The notes beneath the pieces were generated by a model. The model worked only from the letters and a program-made list of their open reading frames with translations. It did no database searches and was not told the DNA's origin. From positions 115,830,991 through 115,894,990 of the forward strand of contig NC_133166.1 of NCBI RefSeq assembly GCF_040802235.1: a DNA stretch of 64,000 bases, in the 5' to 3' direction. Positions 8,637 to 19,446 of the stretch are shown here, piece after piece. A program made the translations under genes and the position numbers. This stretch comes from Manis javanica (taxonomy: Eukaryota; Chordata; Mammalia; Pholidota; Manidae). Each line of letters opens with the position of its first letter. Positions within the stretch are counted from its first letter, which is position 1.

Positions 8637-8945
8637 TGTCCCGACCCGCGGGATTAACGTGGAGTGTAGCCGGAGACGCCTGCAGAAATGAACAAGCAAG
8701 GGACACAAAGAACGACCAGCAAGACAGGGTGTCTGATCAAGCTGGCGCAGTTTATTTGCAGCAGGCTTAATTTATACCGATCAGCAAGGAAGGGGAGGGT
8801 CGGAAGATGATTGGTCACCAGGTGGTGCTAGCAGGAATGTGTACAGGGTGATTGGGTCTCGGTGGGCACTGGCGGGAATAGCAAACCCGGAAAAGAAGCA
8901 GGAAATCTGCCATCTTGTGGGTGTGGGCCCTTTTGGTCTCCGGCA
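8637..8945 (-). repeat. 5' LTR of provirus (309 bp)
   Basis: This is the near-identical partner of 1152-1461. TATAAA is at 8776-8771 and AATAAA at 8756-8751 on the minus strand. Transcription would start near 8745 and run leftward, away from CFL1. The outer end lies about 600 bp from the estimated CFL1 start site, so the U3 enhancer region faces the CFL1 promoter. Confidence 0.95.
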
Positions 8946-8951
8946 TTCAAA
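8946..8951. repeat. Provirus target-site duplication, right copy
   Basis: TTCAAA follows the outer CA/TG end of the 5' LTR and matches 1146-1151 exactly. Confidence 0.9.
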
Positions 8952-9290
8952 GATTTTCTCCTAGCCTTCCCCCATTTTTTCTTTTTCCTATTTTGAGGTT
9001 ATATATTGCCTTTTCTCAGGAGACAAGAGTTACTTTGCACATGGAAAGTGCTCAATGAATGGTTTTTTGCATTGATGGCACTTTATTCTTCGATTTTCCT
9101 TACTCTAGGACTGGATTCCAAGCCAGTGAATAGTTTCAATTCCTAAAAGCAGAATACTAACTCCCTCAAAATTTTCAGACCAAGGGATCCAAAAAGTGCC
9201 AAGATAGTTCTGGGAAAACCGTTTCGCAACGGGGTAAAGAGCCACGAACTCAGGGCTCGTTTTCGGGTCATATTACCGAGCACCCAGGCC
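8952..9290. other. Intergenic sequence between provirus and CFL1 promoter
   Basis: AT-rich single-copy-looking sequence without a recognisable gene or repeat. It becomes CpG-rich from about 9290. Confidence 0.5.
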
Positions 9291-9372
9291 TTGGCTCAGC
9301 TCAGTTTCCTGGGGAGTTCGACCAATCGGCGGACCCTCCGGGCCATAGCCCCGCCCCTCCCTGCTGCCTCGG

Positions 9373-9395
9373 ACTACACTTCCCGGTATGCAATG
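9373..9395 (+). promoter_or_regulatory. ZNF143/SBS-like promoter element
   Basis: ACTACACTTCCCGGTATGCA closely follows the ZNF143 consensus ACTACA-nn-TCCCAGCATGC. It lies about 160 bp before the estimated CFL1 start. Such sites are common in bidirectional housekeeping promoters. Confidence 0.6.
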
Positions 9396-9466
9396 TGGCT
9401 CTGGGAGGCCGGCTGACCCAAAAGACTCTGCTACCCAGTGAGCTCGAGGACAGCGCAGGACATTCG

Positions 9467-9486
9467 GACTTCATTTCCCGTCGGCC
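9467..9486 (+). promoter_or_regulatory. Second, degenerate ZNF143/SBS-like element
   Basis: GGACTTCATTTCCCGTCGG repeats the ACT(A/T)CAnTTCCCG core of the element at 9373, about 94 bases downstream and in the same orientation. Confidence 0.4.
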
Positions 9487-9534
9487 TGCGGGAGGAGCGC
9501 CGGAAGCCCGCCCCGCCCCTCATTGTGCGGCTCA

Positions 9535-12500
9535 TACTAAACGGAAGGGGCCGGGAGAGGCCGCGTTCAGTCGGATCCCGGCAGCAGCTGCGGCGGCTCC
9601 CGTCTCTACCGACTCTTCTTGCTGTCTCCTTTTCGCTTCCGGAAACATGGTGAGCCCCAGGCCACAGCGCCTTGAGGGGAGGCGGCTGCGAGTCGGTCGT
9701 CTGTGCGTTCGGGAGGGAATCGGAGAGCGACTTCGGCACCCCCTCCCCCAGTGCCCCGGGCAGGATGAGGGTCTCGTCTTGAGGGGCGGGCGCCGTCGGG
9801 ACGCGCGTGCGCGAGCATTGGGGCTGACCGGCTTGGACGTCCCTCGCGCACCCCCTGGACTCCCTTCCCCTCCCCCACCCCGTTGGTGCGCCCGCGCAGA
9901 CACTCGTCGTGGGGGAGGGGGGAGGGGCGCGTGCGCGCGCCCGCCCCTCGCGGAACAGCTGGTGTCGCGCGCCGCCCCTTGGCCGAAGCAAGCCGGGTCA
10001 CGCGGGCGCGCTCCCGACGGGAGCACGCGGCATCTAAACTCGGCCGGGGGCGGCGACGGAAAAGCGCGCGCGAGAGGTCTCGGCGCGCGCTCCTCACCCA
10101 GGGGCTGTTCGTGAGTTCGCGTTACCCTCCCTTGGCTGGCGGGCCTTTCTCAAGAGCAGGTGGCAGGGATGCTTGAGCCGGGGAGGGGCAGATGCGGCGG
10201 GCGTCCGGATGCTGGCGCCTGCGATTAGGGGCTTGCTCCGTGCGACACTGCAGCGGCCAGGGCCTCGCTCGCTCCCGAGCGAGCCCACAAAAGCAAGCTG
10301 ACTCTCCTGTACATCCGGCAAAAGCTGGAACGGCGCTGCCGGCTGACGCGTGCGCATATGCCCGGGCCTCGCTGCTGGGCCCGAATCCCCGAACAAGCGG
10401 GGCCCTCGGTTTTCCCGGATGGGGCCTGAGGGTGGAGCCGAGTTTAGGGAAGTGACCCAGTCGGGCACCGCCCGGAAATCACTCCGCTCCCCGTGTTCGG
10501 CCTGAGGGCTGCGAAAGCCGAACGTTTTGCAACTTAATCATACTCGGGCCCGCAGCGGTGGCGGCTAACGCATCCGTCAGTAAAGGCAACTTTTGGGGAT
10601 TGAGGCCCTGGAGGTTCTGCTGCCTCCGGGAACGGGTTCGTGTCGCGGAGGGGGCCGGTCCTTGTGGATCCCCGTTCACCGCCTACTCCGGAAGCGACTG
10701 CGTCACGTGGACGGCTTCCTCTGCAGTTCCGGGAGGGGGGGCGCGGCAGGTTTCACGGTGGGCACCCTCTTCTGGGTGTACACCCCCTATGCAGCCCGGA
10801 GTAGAAGTTTACGAGCTCTCAAGGATTGTCGGCACTTGAGTTTGATTTGTCGCTTTCTATCCGCGATCTTTGGGGGTCTGTATTTTTCCCGGAGGACAGG
10901 GAGTTGTTGGATAGGACGTTAATTAGGAGTTGCTTTGGTTAAGGAAAACCCCGAAAGAGGCTGTTTTGTGTAATAACTGCTTTGAGCAGTTCTGATAGGC
11001 TTATAATTGTTAAGCACCGTTGGTGTCCATTTAGCATGGTGGGTGCTAGTTCGTTCTTTTCGAAAAAGGCAACTCTCGCCGGATGTCTGGTTCCCTTTTT
11101 CTGTGAAGTTCGAAGTTCACGCTTTTCCCCAAAAGTTGAGATATTGAGTGTTGTGAGTAGGAAATGAATCAGTAGGTTATTGTGCATTCTTTTAATTCTG
11201 GGCTCACAGCTCAGCCAAGGCTCTGATGCTCACGGTTGTCAGTTTCTAGCCTGTGTGATGTCTGGGTGGGGAGGAGTTATGTTCGATTAGATGATCAGAG
11301 GTTTGCTTTATGACTGCCATTCTAGGGTTGTGTCCTGTCTGACCCTTTGACAGTGGCTCTGCGGGAAAATACTGACACTTGTCTTGGGAAGGAATTAATG
11401 ACCTTTAGAGGCTGAGAACTGTATTTGTTGGCGTCCAGTTGGATCTAAAAAAGTGATGGAGGGACTTAAGAGGGGGAGTCTCAGAAACCTTTTCTTTATG
11501 AGGTATGTGTGGTTCATCTCTCAGGCGTCTGGTGTAGCTGTCTCTGATGGTGTCATCAAAGTGTTCAATGACATGAAGGTGCGTAAGTCATCGACACCAG
11601 AGGAGGTGAAGAAGCGCAAGAAGGCAGTGCTTTTCTGTCTGAGTGAGGACAAGAAGAACATCATCCTGGAGGAGGGCAAGGAGATCCTGGTAGGTGATGT
11701 GGGCCAGACTGTAGACGACCCCTATACCACCTTTGTCAAGATGCTGCCAGACAAGGACTGCCGCTATGCCCTCTATGACGCAACCTATGAGACCAAGGAG
11801 AGCAAGAAGGAGGACCTGGTGTTTATCTTCTGGTGAGCTCCGCATGCAGGCGCTTCTTCCCGTTAACCTGCCCTAGCTCTGCCCGCCCCCCTTCCCAGTA
11901 TCTGAACATCTGTGGCTCCCGGTTAATCCTGAGGTGTGTGTTTGAGGGGGAGTGTGTTGTAAAAAATAATTGTCATTGAGGAACTTGATGAGAGCTTCAG
12001 TGCTAGGGGCCATCTCAAGGGTTTCTTGAAATTATCTATTGCATGAGGGCACTACTTGCTAGCTAGGCTTGGAGGAGGAGACTTGGCTGCAAGTTCTCTA
12101 ACTTTTTTTCCCTCCAGGGCCCCTGAGTGTGCACCCCTTAAGAGCAAAATGATCTATGCCAGCTCCAAGGATGCCATCAAGAAGAAGCTGACAGGTAAGG
12201 GCCAGCGTGGTGCCACATGGCATTTCCCCCCCAGGCCCTGGCTGCAGGGTGGGGAGAATGGGGTGGCAGGGAGGCTCCCCCTGCCCAATCTGCTGGAACG
12301 TAACCTTGTCCCTTCATCTCTTCTGATTGGCTCCTTCCTAGCCACAAACGCCCAGCCCAATGCTGCTTGCTCACATAAGCTCTCCCTTCTTTCCCACAGG
12401 GATCAAGCATGAATTACAAGCAAACTGCTATGAGGAGGTCAAGGACCGCTGCACCCTAGCAGAGAAGCTGGGGGGCAGTGCCGTCATCTCCCTGGAGGGC

Positions 12501-13045
12501 AAGCCTTTGTGAGCTTCCTCCAGCCCCCTGCCTGGAGCATCTGGCAGCCCCAGACCTGCCCATGGGGGTTGCAGGCTGTCCCCTTCCTGCCATGTCGGAG
12601 GGGCTGGGGGAATCCCAGCAGGGGGAGGGCAGTCCCTTCATCCCGGTTGCCAAACAGCCCCCACCCCCTGGACCTTCCTCCTCCCTCCATCCCTGACGGT
12701 TCTGGCCTTCCCAAACTGCTTTTGATCTTCTGATTCCTCTTGGGTTGAAGCTGACCAAGCTCCCCCCAGGGACCCCAATTTGGGGGGGCCTGTATTTTTT
12801 TTTTTAACGACATCCCAGTTCCCCACCCGTTCCCCCCTTTCCCATGCTGCCAACTTCTAACCACAGTAGTGACTTTGTGCTTGTCTGTTTAGTTCTGTGT
12901 ATAAATGGTATGTTGTGGACATGACTCCTCCTCGCGCCGCCTGGTCCCCTCCCCTTTTCCCTTGGTCATGGCCACTCACAGAAGCAGGACCAGTAAGGGA
13001 CCTTCGATTAAAAAAAAAACAACAATAAAAAGGCTCACTACTGGG
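9535..13045 (+). CDS. CFL1: Cofilin-1, actin-depolymerising factor (4 exons, 166 aa, intact)
   Basis: Cofilin-1 binds and severs ADP-actin filaments in the cytoplasm and carries actin into the nucleus. Coding parts are 9647-9649 (the ATG alone), 11525-11832, 12118-12194 and 12400-12512. They total 501 nt, exactly 166 codons plus TGA. All junctions are GT-AG (donors GTGAGC, GTGAGC, GTAAGG). The protein is one ADF-homology domain with Ser3, the LIM-kinase target, and the basic nuclear signal KKRKK (about 30-34). The first exon coding only for Met is the known CFL1 structure. The transcript limits 9535 and 13045 are my estimates. Residues 69 (Thr) and 108 (Cys) differ from the human protein as I remember it (Ala, Ser). 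The CpG-island promoter fits ubiquitous expression. Identity is essentially certain. Confidence 0.97.
13024..13029 (+). terminator. CFL1 polyadenylation signal
   Basis: AATAAA follows an A-rich stretch about 510 bases after the CFL1 stop, a normal 3' UTR length for this gene. Cleavage is expected around 13045. Confidence 0.8.
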
Positions 13046-14164
13046 ATGTTGTTTCAGGGTTGGGGCCCAGGGGACCTTGCAGGGGAGGGGAGGCGTGTTG
13101 GGAGAATGAGCGGCGTCTCCTCTCTGTACCCTTCCTCCATCCGGCCCCCCTAAGCCTTTGGCCCTAGTAACATGCTGAGCCTGCCTCCTGATGGTTGTCA
13201 CTCATTCTGTAGGTGGTGCCACAGTCGCTCCAAATTGGCTGTTCAGGAGGTAGCTGAGCCCAGGGCGTGTCTGTGGCTGGCTGCAAGGGCTTGAGCAGCG
13301 ACTTCATACTTGAAGTGCTTTCTTTTGTGGCCTCAGTCTGGGTGGGTAGTGGGGCAGTCAGGCCGATTCTGATTACCCCCTCCATTGTACCTAGATGCGT
13401 GGGTTGTGAGATTGCAAGTCACAAGTAGCCTTTTGAACTATTTTCTCCACCTTCAAGGTTTTCTTTAGTCTTTCTCTGCCTTCCCTGGGCAGCTGAGTTA
13501 TTTATAAGGGCAGGGTCCAGGGGCTGCTGTGAGTCAGAAACCAAGTTGAGCTTTAGGCTTTCTGCAGGTGTGGCTGGAGAGGGTGGGGCTAGCCAGGTGG
13601 AGCCCAGGACTTCAGACTCAGTGTGGTGGGTCCTGTCTCCCTGTGTTTGACCAAGAGGCCATCGCTGCAGGCTTTCTCCAGCTTGGACTTTGGGCTTTCA
13701 CCTGCCCAGCAGGTAAAGGTATCCTAAAAGTCTTGCCCTAGGGGTGGTAATGAAAGGTTAATGATCTTTCCCCCCAACTGCAGTCTGCTGATCTAAAAAA
13801 GCCGCTTGTAGTTGGTGCTGGTTCCTTGGAGCTTTCCAGTGTCTGGGAGGGAGGCAGGAAAGCGTAATTCCTTTTTACTGGTTGGGAAATGGGTGTAGAG
13901 GAGTAGTGGTTGGCCTGTGTGTGGCCCATGTCAGGGTTTACAGGACTGGTGGGAACACCTTGAAGACTCCTGGGTTCTAAGTTCTGGGTTTTGAACCTTG
14001 CCACAGAGAGCCTGCTTGCCCTCGGAAATGGCTGAGCTACTGCAGGGGTGAATTCCTTGTCTCCCCCAGCCAGCCCACCCCATAGTGGTCTCCATAGTGC
14101 CCCGGTAAACGGTGTCCCTGGTGAGCCTTGGAACTGTGGGGAATGAGGACAAGCAGGCCGCCTT
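13046..14164. other. Intergenic, CFL1 to SNX32 remnant
   Basis: No exon or recognisable repeat family stands out. The two genes converge here tail to tail, so part of this may be read-through or 3' UTR sequence. Confidence 0.5.
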
Positions 14165-17100
14165 GCTACAAAAACAAGCTCTTTATTTTGTGAACAAGCT
14201 GGGGACAAAGGGCCTGGGGCCAGAAGGAGGGTGGAAGCTGCCCCTTAAGCCCCTGGGGAGACAAGGTCAGCCCTTGGGCTTCCCTAGGTAGGCTCCTGCT
14301 TACCTGTGGCCAGGTGTGCCCATGCTCCCCTGTTGTCCTCTTGGAGGGCCTGGCACCTTAGGGTGGGGTTGGGGCTTGGGCTTGTCCTGGGGCGTCATGG
14401 GGTGTGGCTAGTGGCTGGGGTGAGAGGTTTGGGGGACTCTTGCCACTGAAGGTCCTGGATCAGGCTCTAGCTGCTCTGAGGACAGGAAGAGTGTTCTGAA
14501 AAGGTAGGGTGCTGGCCTGCATAGGAGGGAAGTCCTTGATGTCCCTCACTTGCCACCCTGTTCCCAGATCATGCTTCTCCCTGCATCACCTGACTCATGT
14601 CCCTTCCCTCCCCGTATCCTTGTCCTCAGCAACTAACCACTGCTATTGAGAGCTCACTACCAATGGGAAGAGTCCTGGCCCAAGATGGGGAAATGACCCC
14701 AAATTTCAGTTGGGACTGCCCACAGCTGCCTGACCCTTTTCCCCAACACAGGAATTTGCTAAGAATCTAGAAGCCTGGAGGTGGGTGGTAGGGAGGCAAC
14801 GAGGTTGGAGGCTGGAGGGCTCACTTTGGCATGTTTGACTTGAGCTCCAGCTCCAACAACTCGAGGTTCCTGCGGAAAGAGGAGACGCGACAGGGGCATG
14901 TGAAGTCTGTGAGCTCTAGAGAAGGGAGAGGAAAGGACCCTGGCAGGGTAGGCAGCCCAATGGCGGGGGGCCCAGGATGGGGGCTTACCCTGCTTGGCTG
15001 AGCTAGAGTGGTATTCAAAGCGCTGGCAGCACTTGCTGGTAGCTCTCTGCGGTCCAAACCTGGTTTCTGGTGTACTCTGTCCAACGCTCACAGCTACCAA
15101 TACAGCAGCTCCTGGGGTCAGCAGGGACAGGATCACTGCTGGCTATGGCCTCGCTGGCCATCCCTGCCTGGGTTGCTCCAGTCTCTGTAGCCCCCAGCCC
15201 TTAAGGACTGTTCTGACAGCTTCAGGTTCTGGTCATAGGCTACTTAGCCTTCCACCTTCTGAGTCGAGGTGGAGATGGTGGGGTGGGGGGCTTGGGGGGA
15301 CCTTGCAGAGGGAGAGCTAAGGGCTGGGGGGCTGCTTGCTCATCAAAATACCTAGCAGAGTCACTTGATTACCCAGTCAATCCCTGACATTCAGGGGAGC
15401 AGGTTAAAGAAGGCTTCACAGAGAAAGTGGTATCTAATCTGCATCTTGGAGGACATTTAATAGGAATTAGGACAACAGTTAAAGGCTTCACAGGTATGCA
15501 AGCCTGGTATGTGTTCAGGGAAGCATAAATTCAGCAGGGGCACTTGGATGGCAGTGGTCAGATCACAAAAGGCCTCAAATGAAAGCCGAGGACTTTGGGC
15601 TTTGAATCGGGCGGTTTCTGGAAGGGGCAGGGTCACTGAAGGGCCTTGAGAAGAGGTGTGGTCCAACAGACAGTAAAGATTGGTACACTCAGTAACTTTC
15701 TTGAAGAGTTCAGGAAGTGTGTGTCTGGGGCAGGATGTTGGCAGTGCAGTGCTGCCTGCCAAAGGCACATGGCATGTCCTAAGTGCCTCTCCAAGCCCAG
15801 TTCTCCCCTCAACACATTTGAGGCTGGATCCCTGTCTCTATTCCATGTCTTAAACTAGTCTACAGGATGAATCCAGGGCATCGCTGGGCCCAAGTAACCC
15901 CCACGGAACATTGCAAAATTATCCTGGAGACTACCCCTCTCCCAGGGCTCTTCCAGCCCTGCGAAGGGTCATTGGGTGGCCTTTCAACACAGAAGGCAGT
16001 GCTTACCCTTAGCTGTTCAAAGAGCTCTGCCAATTTGAGGAAGCTCCTAGGAGGCGTGGGGAGGAGTTAGGGCAGGGGTCTTGGATGTTTAAAGTCACCC
16101 TGCCCTTAGCCCTGCCCCTGGGGAAATGTCCATCTCCCAGATTCCTGCAGGAGCTTCTGCACCTCTCACAGGTGATAGTAGGCTTCCACAGTGTGACCGC
16201 TCATGGACAGACAATTACAGGCATAGGGAGGGCAGGAAAAGTGAGAGAAGTTCTCACACCTTCAGCTGGTTGAGTTCCTGTGCCCCCAGACTGCTCGGTG
16301 CAGCTGAAATGGGGATATAATAGTCTGCCAGCCTTCCATTAGAGTCCCTTGGCCTGCACATCAAGCCCCACCCTTGGTGTTTGTGGCCCTGGACAGAAAC
16401 AGCATTTCCTGCTCTCTTCTCTCCCCAGGGAGATAGGACCCCTGGGGAGAGGAGGCAGGGAATCCAGCACTCCCTAGGCCCTGCATACATTTGGGAAGGT
16501 ACGATGTGGTCTGCTTGCAGGCAGGCATCCTGGGTGTGTGGATGGTACTCCAGCAAGAAGGCCCTCATGCTCAGAAATTATCCACCTCCTAAGGAAACCA
16601 GACAGGAGCCACTTAGCCAAGCCAGGATCCTGACAGCCATGGACACCTGGTAAGGCACAATCTCCCTCAGGCCAGGCCCTATTAGTGGGTTCCCTCCCAC
16701 AGTCACCCTGGGGCTCAACTCAATCTTTGCCTTGGACTTGAGACCCTGGGATGAATCCAGATTGGGGCCCCAGGGGTCACGTTGAGCCCTGACATGTTGA
16801 TGATGAGGGTTTCATCTGCAGGCTTCACAAGACCCTTCAGAAAGTCCCCAAGGAGCTCCTTCCTGTTCTTTACTCAGACACTGAGCTGAGGCACACGTGG
16901 GGAGGGTATGATTCCACCCTTGGAGCGGATGAGATGGTGTAAGCCCACCTAAGACTACCCCCACCCCTGGGGTGACCCCAGCTCTCTGGCCCAGGTCATA
17001 TCCTGGCAGTATTCCAAAAAGACAAGCTGTGGTCCCAATGCAGGGTGGCGTGGGCTGCCAGGTGCTGCAGAAAGACTTCATGCATCCCACCTATCTTCTT

Positions 17101-18140
17101 AAAGAGAGAGAGTTAACTCACTGCCAAGAATGGTAGGTAGCTCCAGGGCCTTCCTTGGCTCTGATTACCCTGTCCCCTTACCCCTCAGAAGCTTTGAGGT
17201 CAGAGGTCAGGGTCCCATAGGGCATAGTTAGGGAAGGAATCCTGGGGCTCTTAGGAGAGGGGTGGGACTGGGCCTTCATCACAAAGAAGGTGGCATGCAT
17301 GCTTGTAGCTTCTGCTTCATTTTGGCAAACTTTCCTCATGATGGAGCTGTCCCCTTCACCCAACTTCTTAAGCTTTCCCTTGAAGCTTTATAGTCTGGCC
17401 TTGGAGGGGTTGGGGGGATCTGCTCAAAGGAGGGACAGAGCTGGGAGGCTTCTCCTGGCTGAGAAGGCCATCACCCAACCAGAAGCTGGGCCCAGCTTTC
17501 TGTCCTCACCTGTGCACCCAGTCCCACCCCTTGCAACCCCAGCCGCGTGGCCCCTCCTCACAATGAGGCCAGCGTACTCCTTGTTTTCCTTGTAAGTATC
17601 ATGCAGCCCAATGGGCTCCTCCTGCTGCAGCCCGACTGAGGACTCCGTCCAGCGAAGTGAGGGAGGCAGCTCTGGAGGCCAGACGCCTGTCTGAGGTGTC
17701 TCTCCTCCCTCCCCAAACCCTGCACCCATTAAGCATCTTGGGCACCCATCTGTGTTCCCCAACCCCATATCCCAGGTGAGGCACCAGTTAGGGCTCAGGT
17801 GTGCATGATTTCACTCAGCGTGGGGATGGGGGATGGTTAGGTCTCAGGGCCTCAGGCAAAGGTGATCAGAGACTAGACATGCTGCCTGCTTGCTCAGAGG
17901 GCAGGAGCCAGGGGAGGAGCAGGGCCCACAGGCTGTGTAGGCAATGGCCCCCTGCCCTTCCCCAGCTCCCAGTGGGCAAGGCTGGAAGGCAGCAGGCTCC
18001 TCAGGCACCTGAAGCCCCTGTACAGTCATCTGAACCACCCCCTCACCAGCATGCAGCCTCACCTTAGTTTGAATGGTGCATTTCACCTTGTCAGCTCACT
18101 CGTGTGTCAGCGTCACCACCTGTAAGGAGCTATCCCCCTT
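14165..18140 (-). pseudogene. SNX32: SNX32 (sorting nexin 32) unitary pseudogene, at least 11 exon remnants in order
   Basis: Exon relics of an SNX5/6/32-type PX-BAR sorting nexin lie in order and with introns: 18134-18063, ~17630-17562, 17419-~17290, ~17100-17000, ~16890-16781, 16588-~16510, ~16335-16260, 16046-16007, ~15258-15195, 15111-14989 and 14915-14821. Recognisable islands include KVKCTIQTK, EYAGLI, MHEVFLQHLAAH, KNRKELLGDF, YYIPISAAPSSLG, FLKLAELFEQLR, CCQRFE and RVSSFRRNLELLELELK. In-frame stops stand at 18098-18096 (TGA), 16876-16874 (TGA, from an expected Arg codon), 15246-15244 (TAA), 15096-15094 (TAG) and 15090-15088 (TGA). Frameshifts lie near 17376, 17333, 17030, 16570 and 14832 (about 5 extra bases). 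Introns and syntenic position rule out a processed copy. In other mammals SNX32 acts in endosomal retromer/ESCPE-type sorting, mainly in brain. An A-to-T-rich poly(A) signal survives at 14187-14182. Confidence 0.93.
14182..14187 (-). terminator. Relic polyadenylation signal of SNX32
   Basis: AATAAA on the minus strand, about 640 bases beyond the last recognisable SNX32 codons. It is the first such signal in that direction. Confidence 0.5.
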
Positions 18141-18364
18141 CCCTGTGGACACACTGATGTGAAGGAGGTGGAGGCTTGGGGGGAGGAGGGCCCTGACATG
18201 ACCGACCACAGCCTGTTTGCGCATCCTTGCCCTCGGCTTCTGGGCCTGCAGCACCCACTTCAGCAGCACTGCTCTGCAGTGCCCCAGGGTCACCAGCTGC
18301 CCCCCAGAGGGATCCTGAAAAGTCACTGCTCACGACTTTACAATTACAACTCTTTCCCACCCCT

Positions 18365-18510
18365 GCACCATCCTCTGAAGTAGGCAGAATTTCCCCCATT
18401 TTGTAGGCCCGGAAGCTGAGACTACCAAGAGGTGATCTCCGGTCTGAGCTCACACAGCTGCAAAGTGGCAGGGCCAGAACCGAACCCAGTTTCTGGATTC
18501 CAACCCCTAT
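18365..18510 (+). repeat. MIR SINE relic
   Basis: The run from TCCCCCATTTTGTAGG through AAGCTGAGAC to CACACAGCTGCAAAGTGGCAG follows the MIR core, diverged as expected of a very old element. Confidence 0.75.
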
Positions 18511-18645
18511 GCACTTTCTCAGCTACCTGCCCACACCTTCCCCAGCTTATCTTCTCAGGTACCCTTCCACCAGGGCATAAAGTGAGTTAGATGGGAAGCT
18601 CCCACCTCTTTTGAGGGATTCCTGAGACTATTCCATTCACTTTTT

Positions 18646-19446
18646 AAAATTTTTTTAATTTTAAACTTTTAATTTTTGATTTTGGTATCATTAATCTACA
18701 ATTACATGAGGAACATTATGTTTACTAGACTCCCCCATCACTGAGGTCCCCCCACATACCCCATTACAGTCACTGGCTGTCAGCGTAGTAAGATGTTGTA
18801 GAATCACTACTTGTTTGTGTTGCACAGCCCTCCCTGTGCCCCCCCAACATTATACATGCTAATCACAATGCCCTCTTTCTCCCCCCCACCCTTATCCCTC
18901 CCTTCCCACCCCTCCTCCCCAGTCCCTTTCCCTTTGGTAACTGTTAGTCCATTCTTGGGTTCTGTGATTCTGCTGCTGTTTTGTTCCTTCAGTTTTTGCT
19001 CTGTTCTTATGCTCCACAGATGAGTGAAATCATTTGGTACTTGTCTTTCTCCGCCTGGTTTATTTCACTGAGCATAATACCCTCTAGCTCCACCCATGTT
19101 GTTGCAAATGGTAGGATTTGTTTTCTTCTTATGGCTGAATAATATTCCATTGTGTATATGTACATCTTCTTTATCCATTCATCTACTGATGGACAATGAG
19201 GTTGCTTCCATATCTTGGCTATTGTAAAAAGTGCTGCGATAAACATAGGGGTGCATATGCCCTTTTCAAACTGGGCTGCTGCATTCTTAGGGTAAATTCC
19301 TAGGAGTGGAATTCCTGGGTCAAATGGTATTTCTATTTTTAGTTTTTTGAGGAACCTCCATACTGCTTTCCACAATGGTTGAACTAATTTACATTCCCAC
19401 CAGCAGTGTAGGAGGGTTCCCCTTTCTCCACATCTTCACCAACATT
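18646..19446 (-). mobile_element. Young 5'-truncated LINE-1 with perfect 17-bp target duplication
   Basis: The minus strand carries the last ~122 codons of L1 ORF2 (19375-19007, ending at a stop, no interruption) and a roughly 360-base 3' UTR ending in an A/T-rich tail at 18646. The same 17 bases, TATTCCATTCACTTTTT, flank it at 18629-18645 and 19447-19463. That proves target-primed insertion and, being perfect, a fairly recent one. The C-rich 3' UTR (about 18840-18930) is lineage-specific and could identify the host. Confidence 0.92.

Larger units (their letters stand above)
1152..8945 (-). mobile_element. Endogenous betaretrovirus (type D-like) provirus, complete with both LTRs
   Basis: A full-length provirus reads right to left: 5' LTR 8637-8945, tRNA-Lys1,2 primer site 8617-8634, gag from 8092, dUTPase-protease to 6415, pol 6418-4064, env 3659-1848, CTE-like element about 1760-1531, polypurine tract 1475-1462, 3' LTR 1152-1461. 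It is flanked by the 6-bp duplication TTCAAA (1146-1151 and 8946-8951), the length made by betaretroviral integrases. The dUTPase joined to protease, the G-patch, the Lys1,2 primer site and the gag-pro slippery site mark a betaretroviral backbone. The envelope is gamma-type with CX6CC, as in simian type D retroviruses. The LTRs differ at two substitutions and one single-base indel, so insertion is recent. It cannot be autonomous: gag lacks capsid and pol is frameshifted. Confidence 0.95.
9290..10780. promoter_or_regulatory. CFL1 CpG-island promoter
   Basis: CpG density rises sharply here and stays high through the first half of CFL1 intron 1. Elements seen include a CCAAT motif at 9321, GC boxes around 9350 and two ZNF143-type elements at 9373-9395 and 9467-9486. 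No TATA box stands near the expected start at about 9535, consistent with a housekeeping promoter. Confidence 0.8.

Noticed and set aside
9395-10114. 239-codon plus-strand frame and three overlapping minus-strand frames
   Set aside because: They sit in the CFL1 CpG island and first intron. High GC removes stop codons by chance, and the translation is low-complexity Arg/Ala/Pro.
11453-11524. In-frame extension upstream of CFL1 exon 2 with its own ATG
   Set aside because: The CAG acceptor at 11522-11524 joins exactly to the exon 1 ATG, giving the known cofilin start. The extension is intron.
14821-18134. Annotating SNX32 as a functional gene
   Set aside because: Exon islands are clear, but stops and frameshifts are spread over most of them and cannot be avoided by simple exon skipping.
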